From Hyperoplus lanceolatus (Eukaryota > Chordata > Actinopteri > Uranoscopiformes > Ammodytidae), in assembly GCA_026929865.2 (NCBI GenBank), contig CM049396.1, forward strand, positions 23,393,001 to 23,457,000: DNA of 64,000 bases. The letters run 5' to 3'. Below are positions 1-12,598 of the stretch, piece by piece. Position 1 is the first letter of the stretch, and each line of letters starts with the position of its first letter. The notes under the pieces were generated by a model. That model was not told where the DNA came from, made no database searches, and worked only from the letters and a program-made list of their open reading frames with translations. The translations under genes and the position numbers were made by a program.

Positions 1-52
1 TGGGCCCAGCCCGGGGGGGACGCCCTACCAACTGAGCTAAGGGCGCCCCTAA
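1..52 (-). mobile_element. tRNA-derived SINE, head fragment cut by window edge
   Basis: On the minus strand the segment reads as the tRNA-like head of a SINE. It has a pol III A-box-like stretch (TAGCTCAGTTGGTAGGGCG) right after GGGCGCCCT. The same head ends the fuller copy at 58844-59032. The rest of the element lies outside the window or is lost. It is a retroposon, not a functional tRNA, because the head is embedded in SINE sequence. Confidence 0.7.
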
Positions 53-534
53 AGTTGACCAATTTTAAGCAAAGCTCCAAGGGTATATTAAATACAGTAG
101 TCTGTCTCCCAGGAGCATTAATTCATGCCTGATTTCCCACCTAGAAAATACCCCAGAAAAGGAATAGACTACGATCTATGGTTAGAGATTAAATCTGGCA
201 GCCACTGGTTTAATGCATTTTGGGAGTGTACATATCCTTGCTCAGGATAATAAGCCTTGGGAGTTGTAACTTCTGACCTAGACAGTGATATACTTATTCT
301 AATGCAGCAGACCATATCCACCTAAATATTTCCATAATGCAGACAAATAGCATAAACAAGTTGATTATTAAACACTGCTCCAACCACAACACCACAAACG
401 TTTACCGTATAATAATATGGAATAAAGAGTTGACACTCTTGTGTTTAAAATGAATCATCTTCATACATAAATGATATTGCATCTGGTGGCAACCGACAGA
501 TTATTTGACAGTTGAAGTGACATGGAAAAACTCC

Positions 535-660
535 AGAGGAAATGGGGAGATAGAGGAGGATGACATGCAGAGATCGGCCTGAGTGGAACCCGGGTCTGCT
601 GCGATAAGGACTGAGCCTCAATATGGTACGCGCTCTACCAACTACACCACGGGAGTGCCC
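535..660 (-). mobile_element. tRNA-derived SINE, diverged copy
   Basis: Reading the minus strand gives an A-box-like GTGTAGTTGGTAGAGCG and a B-box-like GGGTTCCACTC. A body follows with GCATGTCATCC and CCCCATTTCC, which parallels the copies at 26.5 and 58.9 kb. It carries several substitutions and lacks a clear A-rich tail, so it is an old insertion. No TSD was found. Confidence 0.65.
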
Positions 661-1591
661 GGGGAAAGCACTTTTTTGAAAACAGCTCAGAGTTCAGTCT
701 CTTCTATTGTCCCTGCAGAGATGATGCCTGCGACTAATCCCAAATGATTTCCCCTCAAATGCCCCCTCTCCCTCCGCCTTGTGACAAATGAACCCTCTCT
801 TATCCCCTGCATCTTCATCCCAACATACTGACATCAGCCTGCATGCTGTGGAGAAACCTGTGTGTGTGTGGACCGCTACTTGACAGTGATGGATGGGACC
901 TGGCCACCACCTCCACCCTCTTTGCCACTCAGTTCAGTCAGCAACCAAGCTTTATTCATGAGTTTGGGGGCAGCGAAAAAAGATTCTAAAAGGTATAAGA
1001 ATATATTAAGGCGCTGTCATGGATGACGGAATTTGTCTTGATGTTATACTTAAAGTCTGTGGTTAATGGAAAAAGGAATAGAAACCCTTCCCAAACACCG
1101 CCAACTCTGCTTCCACACAACTTTATCTTTCATGGGACTGATTACATGGCTAGCCAGACCTGGAACAAAGGGAACTGTTGGTTGCTTCAGGGTAACCCTA
1201 CTGCTCATATTCCTAATGAGGCACATTTACAATTTAGGGTTAGTATGTGTCATTTATGGTTAAATATGTAGTGTCAACCTATTGTATAATCAGAATCACA
1301 AACTTAACTATGAAACTGCATACAATCGAAGCACATGGTTGCATATGATCCTGGCTCTGATTCTGAGGGCCTAGTCAACATGGATATACTATCACATCCA
1401 CTTTATGTATGCTGACTTACCTGTTACATAGTCATTCAATATTTATTCCATCACTCATTGCAGCACTGTATTCTTGTTTACTTACAGAAAGTTTTAACAA
1501 AGTTTCAACCGAGGTTGTATATAGACATTACATGTTTTATATTCAGTGCATACATATTTTATTAATATATCTTTCTTCGCTGACTGGTGTA
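661..1591. other. Spacer without recognisable genes
   Basis: Only short open frames with no recognisable domain are present. No repeat boundary or RNA gene could be supported. Confidence 0.5.
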
Positions 1592-1996
1592 TGTACACTC
1601 ACCGGCCACTTTATTAGGTTGTTTGAAAGTCACAGCCTACCTGAGCATTGTTGCTGACCATGTCCATCCCTTTATGACCACAGTGTACCCATCTTCTTCC
1701 AGCCCTTCCAGCAGGATAATGCACCTCAAAGCTCAAATCACCTCAAACTTGTTTCTTGAACATTGACAATGAGTTTACTGTACTCCATTGGCTTGGGAGA
1801 TTCACATAATGGATGTGCAGCTGCCAGATCTGCAGCAACTGTGTGATGCTATCATGTCAATATGGACAAAAACCTCTGAGGAATGTTTCCAACACCTTGT
1901 TGAAAGTATGCCACGAAGAATTAAGGCAGTTCGTAAGGCCAAAGGGTCCAGCACTAGCAAGGTGTACCTAATAAAGTGGTCGGTGAGTGTATATAT
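1592..1996 (+). mobile_element. Tc1/mariner-like element, internally deleted
   Basis: The ends are inverted repeats. ACACTCACCGGCCACTTTAT at 1595 is mirrored by ATAAAGTGGTCGGTGAGTGT ending near 1991, followed by TA-rich sequence as expected for TA-targeting Tc1 elements. The interior of about 350 bp keeps only fragments of the C-terminal half of a transposase, so this is a dead deletion derivative. The inverted termini and the transposase motifs support the family independently. Confidence 0.82.
1700..1956 (+). pseudogene. Tc1 transposase C-terminal remnant
   Basis: Near 1705 a frame encodes PAFQQDNAP, the hallmark around the second catalytic aspartate of Tc1-type DDE transposases. From 1809 another frame gives LPDLQQLCDAIMSIW and then HLVESMPRRIKAVRKAKG, the usual C-terminus. 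The DNA-binding N-terminus and the first catalytic aspartate are absent, and the two pieces lie in different frames with stops between. It cannot encode a working enzyme. Confidence 0.8.
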
Positions 1997-4900
1997 CTGT
2001 GTGAATATACTGAGAGCAACAGAAAGAATGGTGTGACATTCCTTGAACGTGTACAATATAAAGCTTATTCTGAATTGAAAGATATGATTGTATTTATGTT
2101 ATGGTACGGGAGGATATGTATTTTAGGAATATCAAAACAAGTCCATTCTCTACAGTGAGCTGAAGGTTTTTTCTCCTCAAAGACTCACAGCAGATAATAA
2201 GTCAGCACTGCAGGCTTCAAACTGGTACGTTCCCAGAAGCCCCGAGGGGCCCTGAAGAAGTGTTTCTGGCACATTGAAGTGGTTCTTCTTTATATATCTC
2301 AATGCCACTCTGAATACACTCATTGACCAGCAAAGAGCTGCTTTAGCTGCGCTCCATTTTGTGTTCACATACCAACATTTGTCTGGTCCCTTATAGCGAC
2401 TGCATATGAATCACACATGAAAGGAACTAAGTGAGGAAGTATTGAGCCATAATGTTGAAAAAAAATGCTCTGTCAGTCTCTGGCTAGGTATATACTGAAG
2501 GGTCATGTGACATTTCAGTGTAATAGGTCAAGCCATTGAGGAGAAAAATTAGTAATGACGGATTAATTGACGGACAGACTTTCATTGTTATATATAGTTA
2601 GAAGATATTGTGTGTGTGTCACTCCTATTCTTACCTTTCCCTTTCCCCTTACCACCCAGCTGTGATGCCGGTGTCTTGGCAATTTCTGCTACCCATCAAA
2701 TTTAGCTTCCTAGTGGTTCTGCGCATGCGCATTCTGAAAATAATAATCCTGCCTGTGCATCCATCAAATTGTGAAACCTTTTTGGCTGATGACGGTATTT
2801 TATTTTAAACATGTTTTCAACTGCGCAAATATGTTGCAAATATGTTTTACATTGCGCCTTTTCACATGTGAGCATGTACACGTGTGCATGTAGACCCTGG
2901 CCTTGTGGGATGATCGGGATGACCCCCTTTTAATACATGCTTATAAAAAAACATAGAAGAACACAGAATAACTGTAAAACACTTTACAATTTCCGATCAG
3001 TGTGACAGCTGACAAGACAGGAGACTAAGTTTAGCCTGGCTGTTAACATGGTAATTTATATGCCTCTACTTTTGTGCAACCAAATCATTACATGGCTAAA
3101 GTAGGCCAGGATAACTGGAATATCCCGGCTTAATTCCTTATCTTGGTTTCATGCAATAGCCCCCTGGAAGCCTGCTGGTAATAATGAAAACAAAAGATAC
3201 AGGGAGTGCAACATAGTTTTTTTGTTATTGATAATATTGCCTCATTATCTCAGTTTGTAAAGCGTTACTGTACTGCATCATTTTAATTTGTGCTCAGTAG
3301 AGCAATCAGCAACTGCAGCCCCTAGGACAGGAGGGCCCTTCTTCAGGTCCAGTGTGGCCAGGACTCTGCCGTAACAAAACCGAGACACATTAGGCAGCTT
3401 CCCTTCATTAATTAGGTGACTAATAACAAGATTAAAGAGACTCTGTTAGGGAAAAATACAGCACACATGTTGTCTACTAATTACTGTGTTAATGACCTCC
3501 TTCTATCTGCTGCTGTCTTAATGTGATTGTGTTTGTTTCTGGATGAGCAGGATTTCATCGAGCTGCACTACAGAGCTTTACAGCTCATTTATAGCGGCGG
3601 TTTTCGTATATGGGCTACTGACAAAATAAAAGTGAAAATTAAGTTGGAGAGAGGGTATTTATACTAGAAAAAACGTATGTGGTAACCATAGATATTACCT
3701 TCTATGCCTGACAACGCCACCTCCAATTTGATGGGCAGGAGGAACCCGTTTACATCAGCTATGAGTGTATTGTTTTTACCGATGTATCTTCCCTTAACAT
3801 GAGCAATGACTTGAGGCATGAATTGGTGCAAAAATATAACTTATGTATTGAAGTTGACTATACTAATACTGTAGCGTCGGAAGCAGGTCGGAAGTAGCGA
3901 CTTTGTTGCGGAAGCAGTTCGTTTTCTAGTATTATTTTGAAGGCCTATTAGAAACATATTCATAGAAGAGCTATGCTACAACCGATTTGAAGCAGAACAA
4001 AACACAAAGAGTAAACACTTCAAAAACGAGGGGCATTTTCAAAACAAGAAACAAGATACAGTATATCCCCATTCCCCACACATCTTTATCTTTGTTGTTA
4101 TTTTACTATAGAAAACCTACTTTTAAGTGATAAAAATAATTTACAAATCTGAATAAAGGTGGTTTAATATTTCTCCCTTCACATAATGAATATGATCGGC
4201 CTAAAGAAAGTAAAAGGTCAAATAAAATATCCCTTATTATTAGTGCAGATGGCTGTGATGAAATTTATTATGATGTGTAACATGTAACATACAATTTCCA
4301 GACCATTTAGGTAGATCACTGGAAATAAGGCTATGATTTAATCTTAATGGTATAAAGGTATCACTTCACCACAAATTAATGTGACTCAAGTTTGTGTTCA
4401 CTTCTAAATAAATCTATACAGGACAGTTAAACCTGCATGCTAATTATTGCTTTCTAAATTATTTCTGTGTCAAGGGTTGAGATCAGTGGAGGTTTAAATA
4501 TATTTCTGCTTAAATGCATACACTGTGGAGTAGGCCCAATGATTAAACATAAATTAAAATCAAAAACAATGGATCGTAATTAAATTTTGAGCGGTGATGT
4601 CAGACTTTTGTGTAACCAATTGGGGAAACGCATCAAAGAAACGGGGTATAAACTCCCAATTAGTGCGCTCAGCTTCGCCTGTCAGCAAGACATTTCCCAT
4701 CAAACATTTCGCTCCCGCAGCCCCTGGAAATCAACTGCAGCGACTTGCTCCTAGTCTCATGCAGCCGAGCCGAAGGTGCAAGTCAGACAAAAAGTCTAAC
4801 CATAATGCTGTGCGCTCAGCAAGACGCGCGTTATAATTGCGAAGGTCTGAGCAAGATGGCTCCTAGTCGAATGAGCCTACTGTGTTGACACCTTTTATTG

Positions 4901-5457
4901 CTTCCTGCCTAATCAAGTGCTGGTCATGACATCATGATTCCCACACTTCCATTTAGTTATCCAACTCAATCTTTAAAAGTAAAGAATGTAGCCTTTTTTA
5001 TTGTCCATTCACTTGAAACACCTGCCAGGGCACTAGAATACATTTTTCCACTAGCAGCACTGGTGCTACAAACTGATGAAAGCAGAAGCACATGATCCCC
5101 CCACCCGCCTCCTTTTCTTTGTACGGCAGTGCATTAATCAATGAGTTATGCAGCAGCCTAGTGTGATCTGTTATTCAAATTTTTAAAAAGGGATTTCCTC
5201 TTTTGCTAGTATATTATAGGCAGTGTTGAACTTGATAAGCATTTCATTCTCCTTTGTTGAGTGATTCCTTTCATCTAACAGCTGGAAACAGGTCGGGAGA
5301 GGCTCAGCACGTCATGCATCGGCCCCGGCAGGTTCTGTACTTCTTACTTTCAATGTGACACGGTTTTAAGTTTTAAATGTGTTAAAATATTTATTTTTGT
5401 CTCAAGTAATATTTCTAGTAATAGTTCTACTATTATTAATTATTTAATATTTTCTTT

Positions 5458-5460
<3 letters not shown>
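1997..5460. other. Spacer; nothing coding recognised
   Basis: No ORF here has a recognisable domain. The segment 3290-3600 has low CpG and TAAT-rich motifs that resemble a conserved non-coding element; this is only an impression. A short stretch at 2650-2695 (ACCACCCAGCTGTGATG, then GGCAATTTC) recurs at 14645-14690 and may be a minor dispersed repeat. Confidence 0.45.

Positions 5461-5462
<2 letters not shown>

Positions 5463-5505
<43 letters not shown>
5463..5505. repeat. (TA)n microsatellite
   Basis: About 21 uninterrupted AT dinucleotides lie in a very AT-rich stretch. Confidence 0.95.
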
Positions 5506-5507
<2 letters not shown>

Positions 5508-5940
5508 AGATATTTTCTCTTCTGTCTTCACTAACCACACGCCCGACCACGAATAACATCTTCAATACAAAATACATATCAACCCAGTAACATTCCCCTT
5601 TCTCTCTCCCTTTCCCCTTTACACAATAACAACACAAGATAACTTTTAGTTTTTTGTTTTTCTGCTCTTATTTATCTATGATTATGACTCTTATTTCTAT
5701 CATTTTTGTTTATCAGTATTGTCAATATGGATAACGATAGCCATTTTTCAACACGGTCTCCCTTATAACTGCTCACATCATTTACTATGCTTGTTTTTGC
5801 AAAACTTTTTTATTGTTTTTTTATTATTGATTTCTCTCTCCCAATTATCTAATAACCTTATGACAACATTCAAAAGTGTGGATCAAAAGTCTAAAATACC
5901 ATAATGGAAACTAATACTATTTAAACAACCGAAAATGCCA

Positions 5941-6223
5941 TTCTTATCATTACATTCTTATGATGATTATTCATTTCTTAGTACTGATTTATCTTTTATT
6001 TTTAATTTTTATTTATTATTTTGTTGTTTATATGTATGTATATATACACACACACACACACACACAGCCTGTCAACAACAATGTAAAAATATGCAATGAC
6101 ATCCTGCTTGTTTTTGTCTCGTCCATTCTTATCATTACATTCGTATGATGATTATTAATTTCTTAGTACTGATTTATCTTTTATTTTTTATTTTTATTTA
6201 TTATTTTGTTGTTTATATGTATG

Positions 6224-6263
<40 letters not shown>

Positions 6264-6322
6264 GCCTGTCAACCACAATGTAAAAATATGCAATGACATC
6301 CTGCTTGTTTTTGTCTCGTCCG
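5941..6322. repeat. Two-copy tandem duplication, 185-bp spacing, with CA run
   Basis: The segment starting TTCTTATCATTACATTC at 5941 starts again at 6126. Each copy runs through a T-rich part, a TATATA/(CA)n run and CCTGTCAACAACAATG or CCTGTCAACCACAATG to a TTTTTGTCTCGTCC end. The CA run is longer in the second copy (about 16 units against 9). Both copies are otherwise nearly identical. The small ORFs inside are shadows of the repeat. Confidence 0.9.
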
Positions 6323-7099
6323 TTCTGTCTTAAATGTGAACACTTAAATTGTCATATACCTCACCTAATGTTATGTCTTTCACCTGTCTTGTCCTGCATC
6401 ACGTAAAAAAAAAATAATAATAATTTTTTAAATGTGTCGAGCCTGCTGTCTCAATCTTTAATCGTTCGTTTCCTTGTACACAGATATACACATAAGCATG
6501 CGGCGGTGTCGCAAATTACGCACAGGGATTTCCCACAGAACGACAGGAGGGGGAAGTAAAAAGTACCCTTTTCTAACAAAATTTGCAGCTCAAAATGGGC
6601 TTTTAAAGTGGGTCGACCCGCTTACAATGGGCGATTGCCCACTTTCACTCAGCAAGTGAAGCGTGAAGTGAAGACAGAGAAAGAGAAACACAGAGAGCAT
6701 TTTTCTCTTGTGCACCTCATCAACAGAAATGCTTTCATTTGCAGTTGTCTGCATCGGGGCTAATGTCTCAGCTGATCACGGGCGTCAACAATGTTTTTCC
6801 CTCAGTTCCCGGTGCGATGCGGACGTCTCTTTCTGAAGACGGGTCCCAAGTTGGGGCCGATAAGACAGTTGCTGTCTTCCCAAATCAGCAACAAAGGCCT
6901 GCTCTCACGAATACGTTTTTGTCAACGCGGCGATGATTCTTGATCGATCTCATTTAAACTTTATACACATGTGTAGGTCACTTCATTTTCCCTAAATGTT
7001 TCATGTTTCATCTCTTTTTTTCTTATTTCTCATTATTTCTTCTTCCTCCTTCTTCTCTACCCCCCTTGTCAGACTATTGTTCCCAAGTCTTCTTCATAG

Positions 7100-7321
7100 T
7101 CAGGCCTGAACTATCTCGCTAAAACTTTATACATGTGTATGTTGGTACCCTAAGGCTGTCTACAAAATTTGGTGAGGAGAGGTTGGAAATCCATAAAGTA
7201 TTGGAAATTTTCAAATGTGTCCTTATCACTATGGATGTAATATATTTTTGGCCACAAGTGAGATTATGGGGGCGCTGTTTCCCCGGTATCTCTCTGAACA
7301 TTTCCCATTCATTCTCTATGG
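7100..7321. repeat. Dispersed repeat, left part, split by the 7322-9578 element
   Basis: CTATCTCGCTAAAACT, then ACATGTGTATG, CAAAATTTGGTGA and GAAATCCATAAAG at 7108-7200 recur in the same order at 9620-9705. The two stretches flank a TIR element. They may be internal repeats of one larger repeat that the TIR element interrupted. No coding content is seen. Confidence 0.55.
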
Positions 7322-9578
7322 CTGTGTTCGGAAAGCCATACTAACGTCCTACTCATACTCATTTTGAGTATGTGACGGTTGGGTATGCGAGAAATTCCCT
7401 GATGAGTACTAACTTCCGGGAAAATTTTGGGTATGGATCGATTGGATACTTTTCCTACTCAACCGCCCCACAATGCACTGGGTCAATTCTACCCACACAG
7501 GAAAATTAAATATTTTCGAGCAAGTTGCTAGGCAACAACATTGTTTGGGGTCCGCGATCTGACAAATGTACGTGCAGTCCTTGCAGTCATTCATAGATAG
7601 ATGAAACAACATTAGAGTTACTAAGTGAAAGGAGTGATGCCAGTCTGATATTGGAGATAGATCAGAACCAACCATAGATAGTATATAAAATCAGATCAGA
7701 ACTGAATGCTGTGTTTCTCACACCGCGGCTCGTCCAGCTCAACTGACAGATGAGTCGGACAGAGAGCGTCGGAGGGATCCTTCGCCTCAAAACATAAACG
7801 TGTGAAAAAATGAATGAATAATCAATTAGAGTTTACCTAAAAAATAGTGTGCCATGTTACTGTCTATTGTATTTATTATTTTTTTTTGATATTACCCATT
7901 TCTTTTACAGAGGCTCTAATTCTTTGATCATTCTCATGTATTTTAGGATTATCTCTCATAGACACATCATTAAACTGGAATACCAATCTGATTTTAACTG
8001 TTACAAATGTTCCCACAAGCTCAATTTTAGGTCCAGTTCTTTTCACAATTTATATAAATAACATTGTTTCATCGCTAAAAAACTTCATGCCCATCTATAC
8101 GCTACGACACAGTATGTATTGCATTTCCGATTGTCACCAATCTATTCAGAACCTACAAAGCTCTTTTAACACCCTGCAGGACTGTCTAGTGGACCTCAGG
8201 CTGGTTCTAAATACAGACAAAACCAAATATATTGTTTCTCCAGAGCAAGAACTACAAATTTGAATGATTTTAATATTTTTACAAATAATGGATTCTTAAT
8301 TGAAAGAGTCACAGAGTACAAATATCTTGGCATCTGGTTAGATGATAAACTCACTTTTAATTTTCATATAAAAATCTTGTTCGCACTACGACAAAAATTG
8401 CTATTTTTATAGGAACAAAACCACCTTCCCTTTATTTAGTAGGAAAAGGATTATTGAAGCAGTTTTCATGTCTGTCCTTGATTACGGTGATGTGGTTTAC
8501 GCATGCATCACATTCATGTCTTAAACTCCTGGACTCTGTTTTTCACTCTGCTTTAAGGTTCATCACAGGAGATGCTTATGACACACACCATTGTCTTTTA
8601 TATAAAGTTGGGTGGTCCTCCCTTAAAGAGAGAGTCACATTGATATTTTAATTTACAAACCTTGACGAACTTCTCGTTACTTAACTGAATTGCTGCAAAT
8701 CTCAGATGGGCTTTATCAGACCCGCTCCACTGACATCTTATGCTTTATGTCCCACAAGCCGGTCTGAGCTAGGAAAGACAGCTTTTAGCTTCAGTGCCCC
8801 TGACTCCTGGAACAACTTACAGCAACAAATTAAACTAAATAACTTCATATCCTTTAACCAATTTAAACAAACTATTTTAAATCTGCCAAACTCTACCTGT
8901 AACTGTTTTAATTAGGCTATATTGTACTCTCACCCATTTAATTTTAATTGCTACCACTTAATTTCACCACTGTGTAAATGTTTCAATTGTTTTTCTCTTC
9001 ACCTGTTGTTGTGTATTTGATGTATTTGCGTTGAATATTGTTAATGTATTGTTGTTTTTCCTTTGAATTTGTTTGAACTCGACGTCATTGTAAATGAGGG
9101 TCACCCCTCAATTGGTCTCTCGAGGATAAATAAAAGTTAAATGAAATGAAAAATGAAAAATTTAGGATGTTAGCTCATTTGGACACTGTTTTGACCGTCT
9201 GTTTTCATTTAGGCTATTAGCGATATTATATCTAGGTTACTTTCAGTTTCATTACTGAGTCGCCACAAAACGTGATTAGTGTTCTTAAAGATACTTATAT
9301 TATAAAACAAGAGGTCTAAAACACAGATGATGAACACAAGACTGTAAAAATCTAGTTCAATATCTAACATGTGGAGGGCGGTTATACGCTAAACAGCGTC
9401 TAAACTGCCTGAATCTTATAAGAAGAAGAAATTATTTATTGCTTGAGTAGCCTATACTTCAACTGAAAACGTTTCGACGCACCTCGCATACACAATCGAT
9501 CTTTGAGTAGACAGTATGTAGTATATAGATGGTGAGTATGTATAGATGCAGGACGCTAGTACGGCTTTTCGAACACAG
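7322..9578. mobile_element. TIR DNA transposon carrying a LINE insertion
   Basis: CTGTGTTCGGAAAGCC at 7322 is matched in inverted orientation by GGCTTTTCGAACACAG ending at 9578, with further similarity inward (CATACTAAC against GCTAGTACG). Flanks CTCTATGG and CTCTGG could be a degraded hAT-type TSD, but this is uncertain. The element's own body is short once the LINE at 7845-9165 is subtracted. No transposase is recognised. The superfamily is unresolved. Confidence 0.6.
7845..9165 (+). pseudogene. L2-like LINE, 5'-truncated and decayed
   Basis: This is the 3' third of the same LINE family as 22040-25216. The homology runs from the AFDTVDH region of the reverse transcriptase (RT) to the 3' tail. 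It is strong from about 7970 onward and includes SILGPVLFTIYINNI-coding sequence, CHLRL-type thumb sequence and the C-terminal SFSAPDSWNNLQQQIKLN. Indels break the frame several times, and the YADD box is destroyed by a deletion near 8100. The 3' end shares TCTCGAGGATAAATAAAAG and finishes in short TGAAA repeats, as L2-type elements do. Confidence 0.85.
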
Positions 9579-9835
9579 CCTCTGGTAGTTTTTGGTCAAG
9601 GGCAGCCATTTTTCTTGAGCTATCTCGCTAAAACTGTATGCACATGTGTATGTCTATCCAATAAGGCAGTGTACACAATTTGGTGATGATAGGTTAGAAA
9701 TCCATAAAGCAGATGTCAATGAGTTATGGCAAAATAGCAGCCAAAGGCCCCCCCCCGCATTAAAGTTTTGGTCAATTGCGGCCATTTTTTTCAAGCTACC
9801 CTACTAATCTTTTAGGGACCTCTGTAGCTCATTGC
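9579..9835. repeat. Dispersed repeat, right part
   Basis: This contains the second copy of the CTATCTCGCTAAAACT block and a partial third unit (TTTTGGTCAATTGCGGCCATTTTTT followed by CAAGCTACC). It suggests an internally repetitive dispersed repeat. A poly-C run lies at about 9749-9756. Confidence 0.5.
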
Positions 9836-10159
9836 CCTGGTGCTTTGTGTTGTGGTTAAAAACCTGTTTTTGCTAGTTAGCAAAAAATATTTCCAGATGG
9901 ACTTATATGGTCCCAGATACTTTTTTATAGAGGACCCTCACGTGTACCTGTGTGAGAAATTTCTAATCAATCGGACACACTGTGTCAGGGGCGTGGCCTC
10001 TCAAACTTTTTTCATGTGTAAAGAGAAGATGTGTTTAAGAGATATTAAAGTGCAAAATATGATTTAGTAGAGCACAAGTAGTAGCAGAAGTCAGAACGGG
10101 ATGAGCTAGTTCAACTGTGCACGCTATCGAAAAAAGCTTTTGATCAGAACTGGTTAGAC

Positions 10160-10690
10160 TCCCAGCTCTAAAATGCTTTGGAAGTGCTCGCTGACAGAGT
10201 CTATTCATACAAATCCTACCCTAGCGATGCTGACAGTGAAGTGGCACAGGCACTCACACAGACACACACCTGTCTGAAAGAACCTGGGTCCTTCAACCAC
10301 AGCTACAGATGGAAACAGAGACTCGAGACGAAGATGTATAACTATCGCACATACCTGAAATCACACAGTTCGTCATCTGATGAGCTAACTGTCTATGCTA
10401 TGAAAAGAAAGTCCCCGATGGATGCCCATCCAACAAAGAACATAAAGAAACCCAGGCGAGCTGAGTCTACCCATTACCCATCTCTACCTCTCAACGAGAC
10501 CCCATGGAGTCCATGGAGCAAGAGAGAATTGCCCTCTTGTCTGAGTTAAAGAAAAGGAACAATAAGAGAGAAGATGGCTCAGACATTCGCATTTCAGAAG
10601 CAAGAAATTGTCGACAGGAAATCATCTTTAGCTTAGTGTCATTGAAAGATGGCCAGGACTACTGTGGACCTGAAGATAGTCTCTGAGTGT
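10160..10690 (+). pseudogene. Broken copy of a fish multigene family, possibly SAMD3-like
   Basis: The frame from 10178 gives LADRVYSYKSYPSDADSEVA, a YRWKQRLETKMYNYRTYLKSH motif and NIKKPRRAE. A second frame from 10504 continues with MESMEQERIALLSELKKRNN. The order and spacing resemble the region after the SAM domain in uncharacterised fish proteins called sterile alpha motif domain-containing protein 3-like, as I recall them. The piece is short, frameshifted near 10500, and stops after about 170 codons. No intron-like gap or poly-A tail is obvious. Whether it is a gene fragment or a captured transposon cargo is unknown. Confidence 0.4.
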
Positions 10691-12594
10691 TAAATGCCTA
10701 GATTATCACTCGTTAAACCAGAAAACTTGTTGATCCGTACGTACATTTACAGAACAAAGCTGTGAAATTACAGCAGAGTGAACTGTAACATCGCACTGCG
10801 GCTTTTTGCCCCATGCATTCAGTTATTGATGCAGAAAATATTAAATAGGCTACTGTATGCAGCGCTACTCACAAAGATTTCTATCAACTGACCTTCACAT
10901 CCCCACCATTGTCTGTGGTGTCTACTAAGTTGCACTGTGTGGGTGTCTATTGAGCAGTGTAGCCGACTTTCTAATTGGACCACAGGAGCATTGTTGTTAA
11001 AGAGAGCAGTGAGGACACTGATGAGCTGCTAGAGACATTCACGCCGTCCACCGTAGCCATCCTCTCACAGTCCCACTGTTTACTATTCTGCTTGTTACTC
11101 CTATGAGGGATCATAGATGGAAGCCATTTTCAGCGCCTTTCCTCCCAGCTTCCGCTCTCCCCACCACCAAAGTCAATTTGCACTGCAGGGACATGTTGGA
11201 AAATGGGGTAGAAAGACATGTTAAAATAACCCCCCTGCTTGAGCACGGGTCGGTCCATATTCCCAGAAGAAATTAAAAAGAGCCTAACTGGGGGCTTCCA
11301 TCAGGTTTTTCATCCATGCAGCTACACAACTGTTACAGTCCCCACCGGACACTGACACACCTGGGTGCTTTTTAAGTCCACAATGTTTCAAATATAAGGA
11401 TTGGAAAAGTGAGCACTCGCATGATGAATACCAACTTTTCACACTGGAAAAATAAATCAGTACATTTTTATTTATAGAGAAAATCGTGTTTTTTCTGGTC
11501 CATCGCATGTAAGGTCACCCAAAGCCCTTTCAGTGGCTTTTACCATTTATTTGTGGCTTGTCAAATTCCCTTTTTGTAAAACCTCCATCACTGCAGTCTG
11601 AATTGATTGTATCAGCAGGACAAGGTCAGATAGATAGATAGATAAATTATAATTAGTGTGTCATCTGTGTGATGAAGACAATCTCCAAATTAATTTTGCA
11701 GACTTGGAGAGACAGAGTGCGCTGGTTCTACCAGTCAACTGGACAACTGCTGTTCAAAATTATATATCGCTTAAAAACATGTCTTAACTATAGAAACATC
11801 CATTCCTGCATGGAGCTGCAGCATACAAGCCTGTGTTGCCACTGCCACTGAGCTTGAGCTGCCATATGCAGGGAATATTCATGGTGTAAGAACTATCAAG
11901 CATTTTTTTGGTTTGCATTTTGCAATTATCTGCAATAAAAATTGTTATGGGAAAGCTGATTATATTGTTGTTGGTCAACGGGAACACAGACCTAAGAACA
12001 CATTTATTTATGACCTTTCAGGAAAAAGCCACTTGTTAGTCTCTGCAAAACACTCAGTGCTACCTTTTGCTGACATGTGACTTTTTTGTATTATGTTTTG
12101 TTATTATTTCATGTGCACAGGTGCAGTGCATGTGTAAGCATACAGTACATCTACAAATCACAGCAATGAAAAAATACAATGTGAATTGCAAGCACGGACT
12201 TGCGCTGACATAATAACGGCACAGGGATAGAATTGAGAATACCTTTTATTAACCTTGTTTTTGTTGCTGACTTTTTGGAAGTACAAGATGGAAATCTCTT
12301 GGGTGGAAAAAAACAGTGTGATTGGCACTTTTATAAATTAATCAAAGAGATGGAGGAAGATGGCATTTGGAGTTTCAAATGAACTAAAGTATAACCTTTT
12401 TACTGTGGTTCCTGTCCACCCTATAATTTGGTCAATGTTAATGACGGCTCCACTTAGCAGTGATTGCCCATCAAATGAACGATAAGAAATCAGGTCAGGT
12501 TATTAGCCAGGCTATGGAAGAAGCAGTCATACCTTTCTTTACCAAGTTGGGGTCAGAATGACAAATAAGACCATTTTGATATAAACGTTATCTA
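10691..12594. other. Spacer without recognisable genes
   Basis: A short GATA tetranucleotide run lies at 11630-11645. No ORF with a domain, no RNA gene and no element boundary could be supported. Confidence 0.5.
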
Positions 12595-12598
12595 TTAA

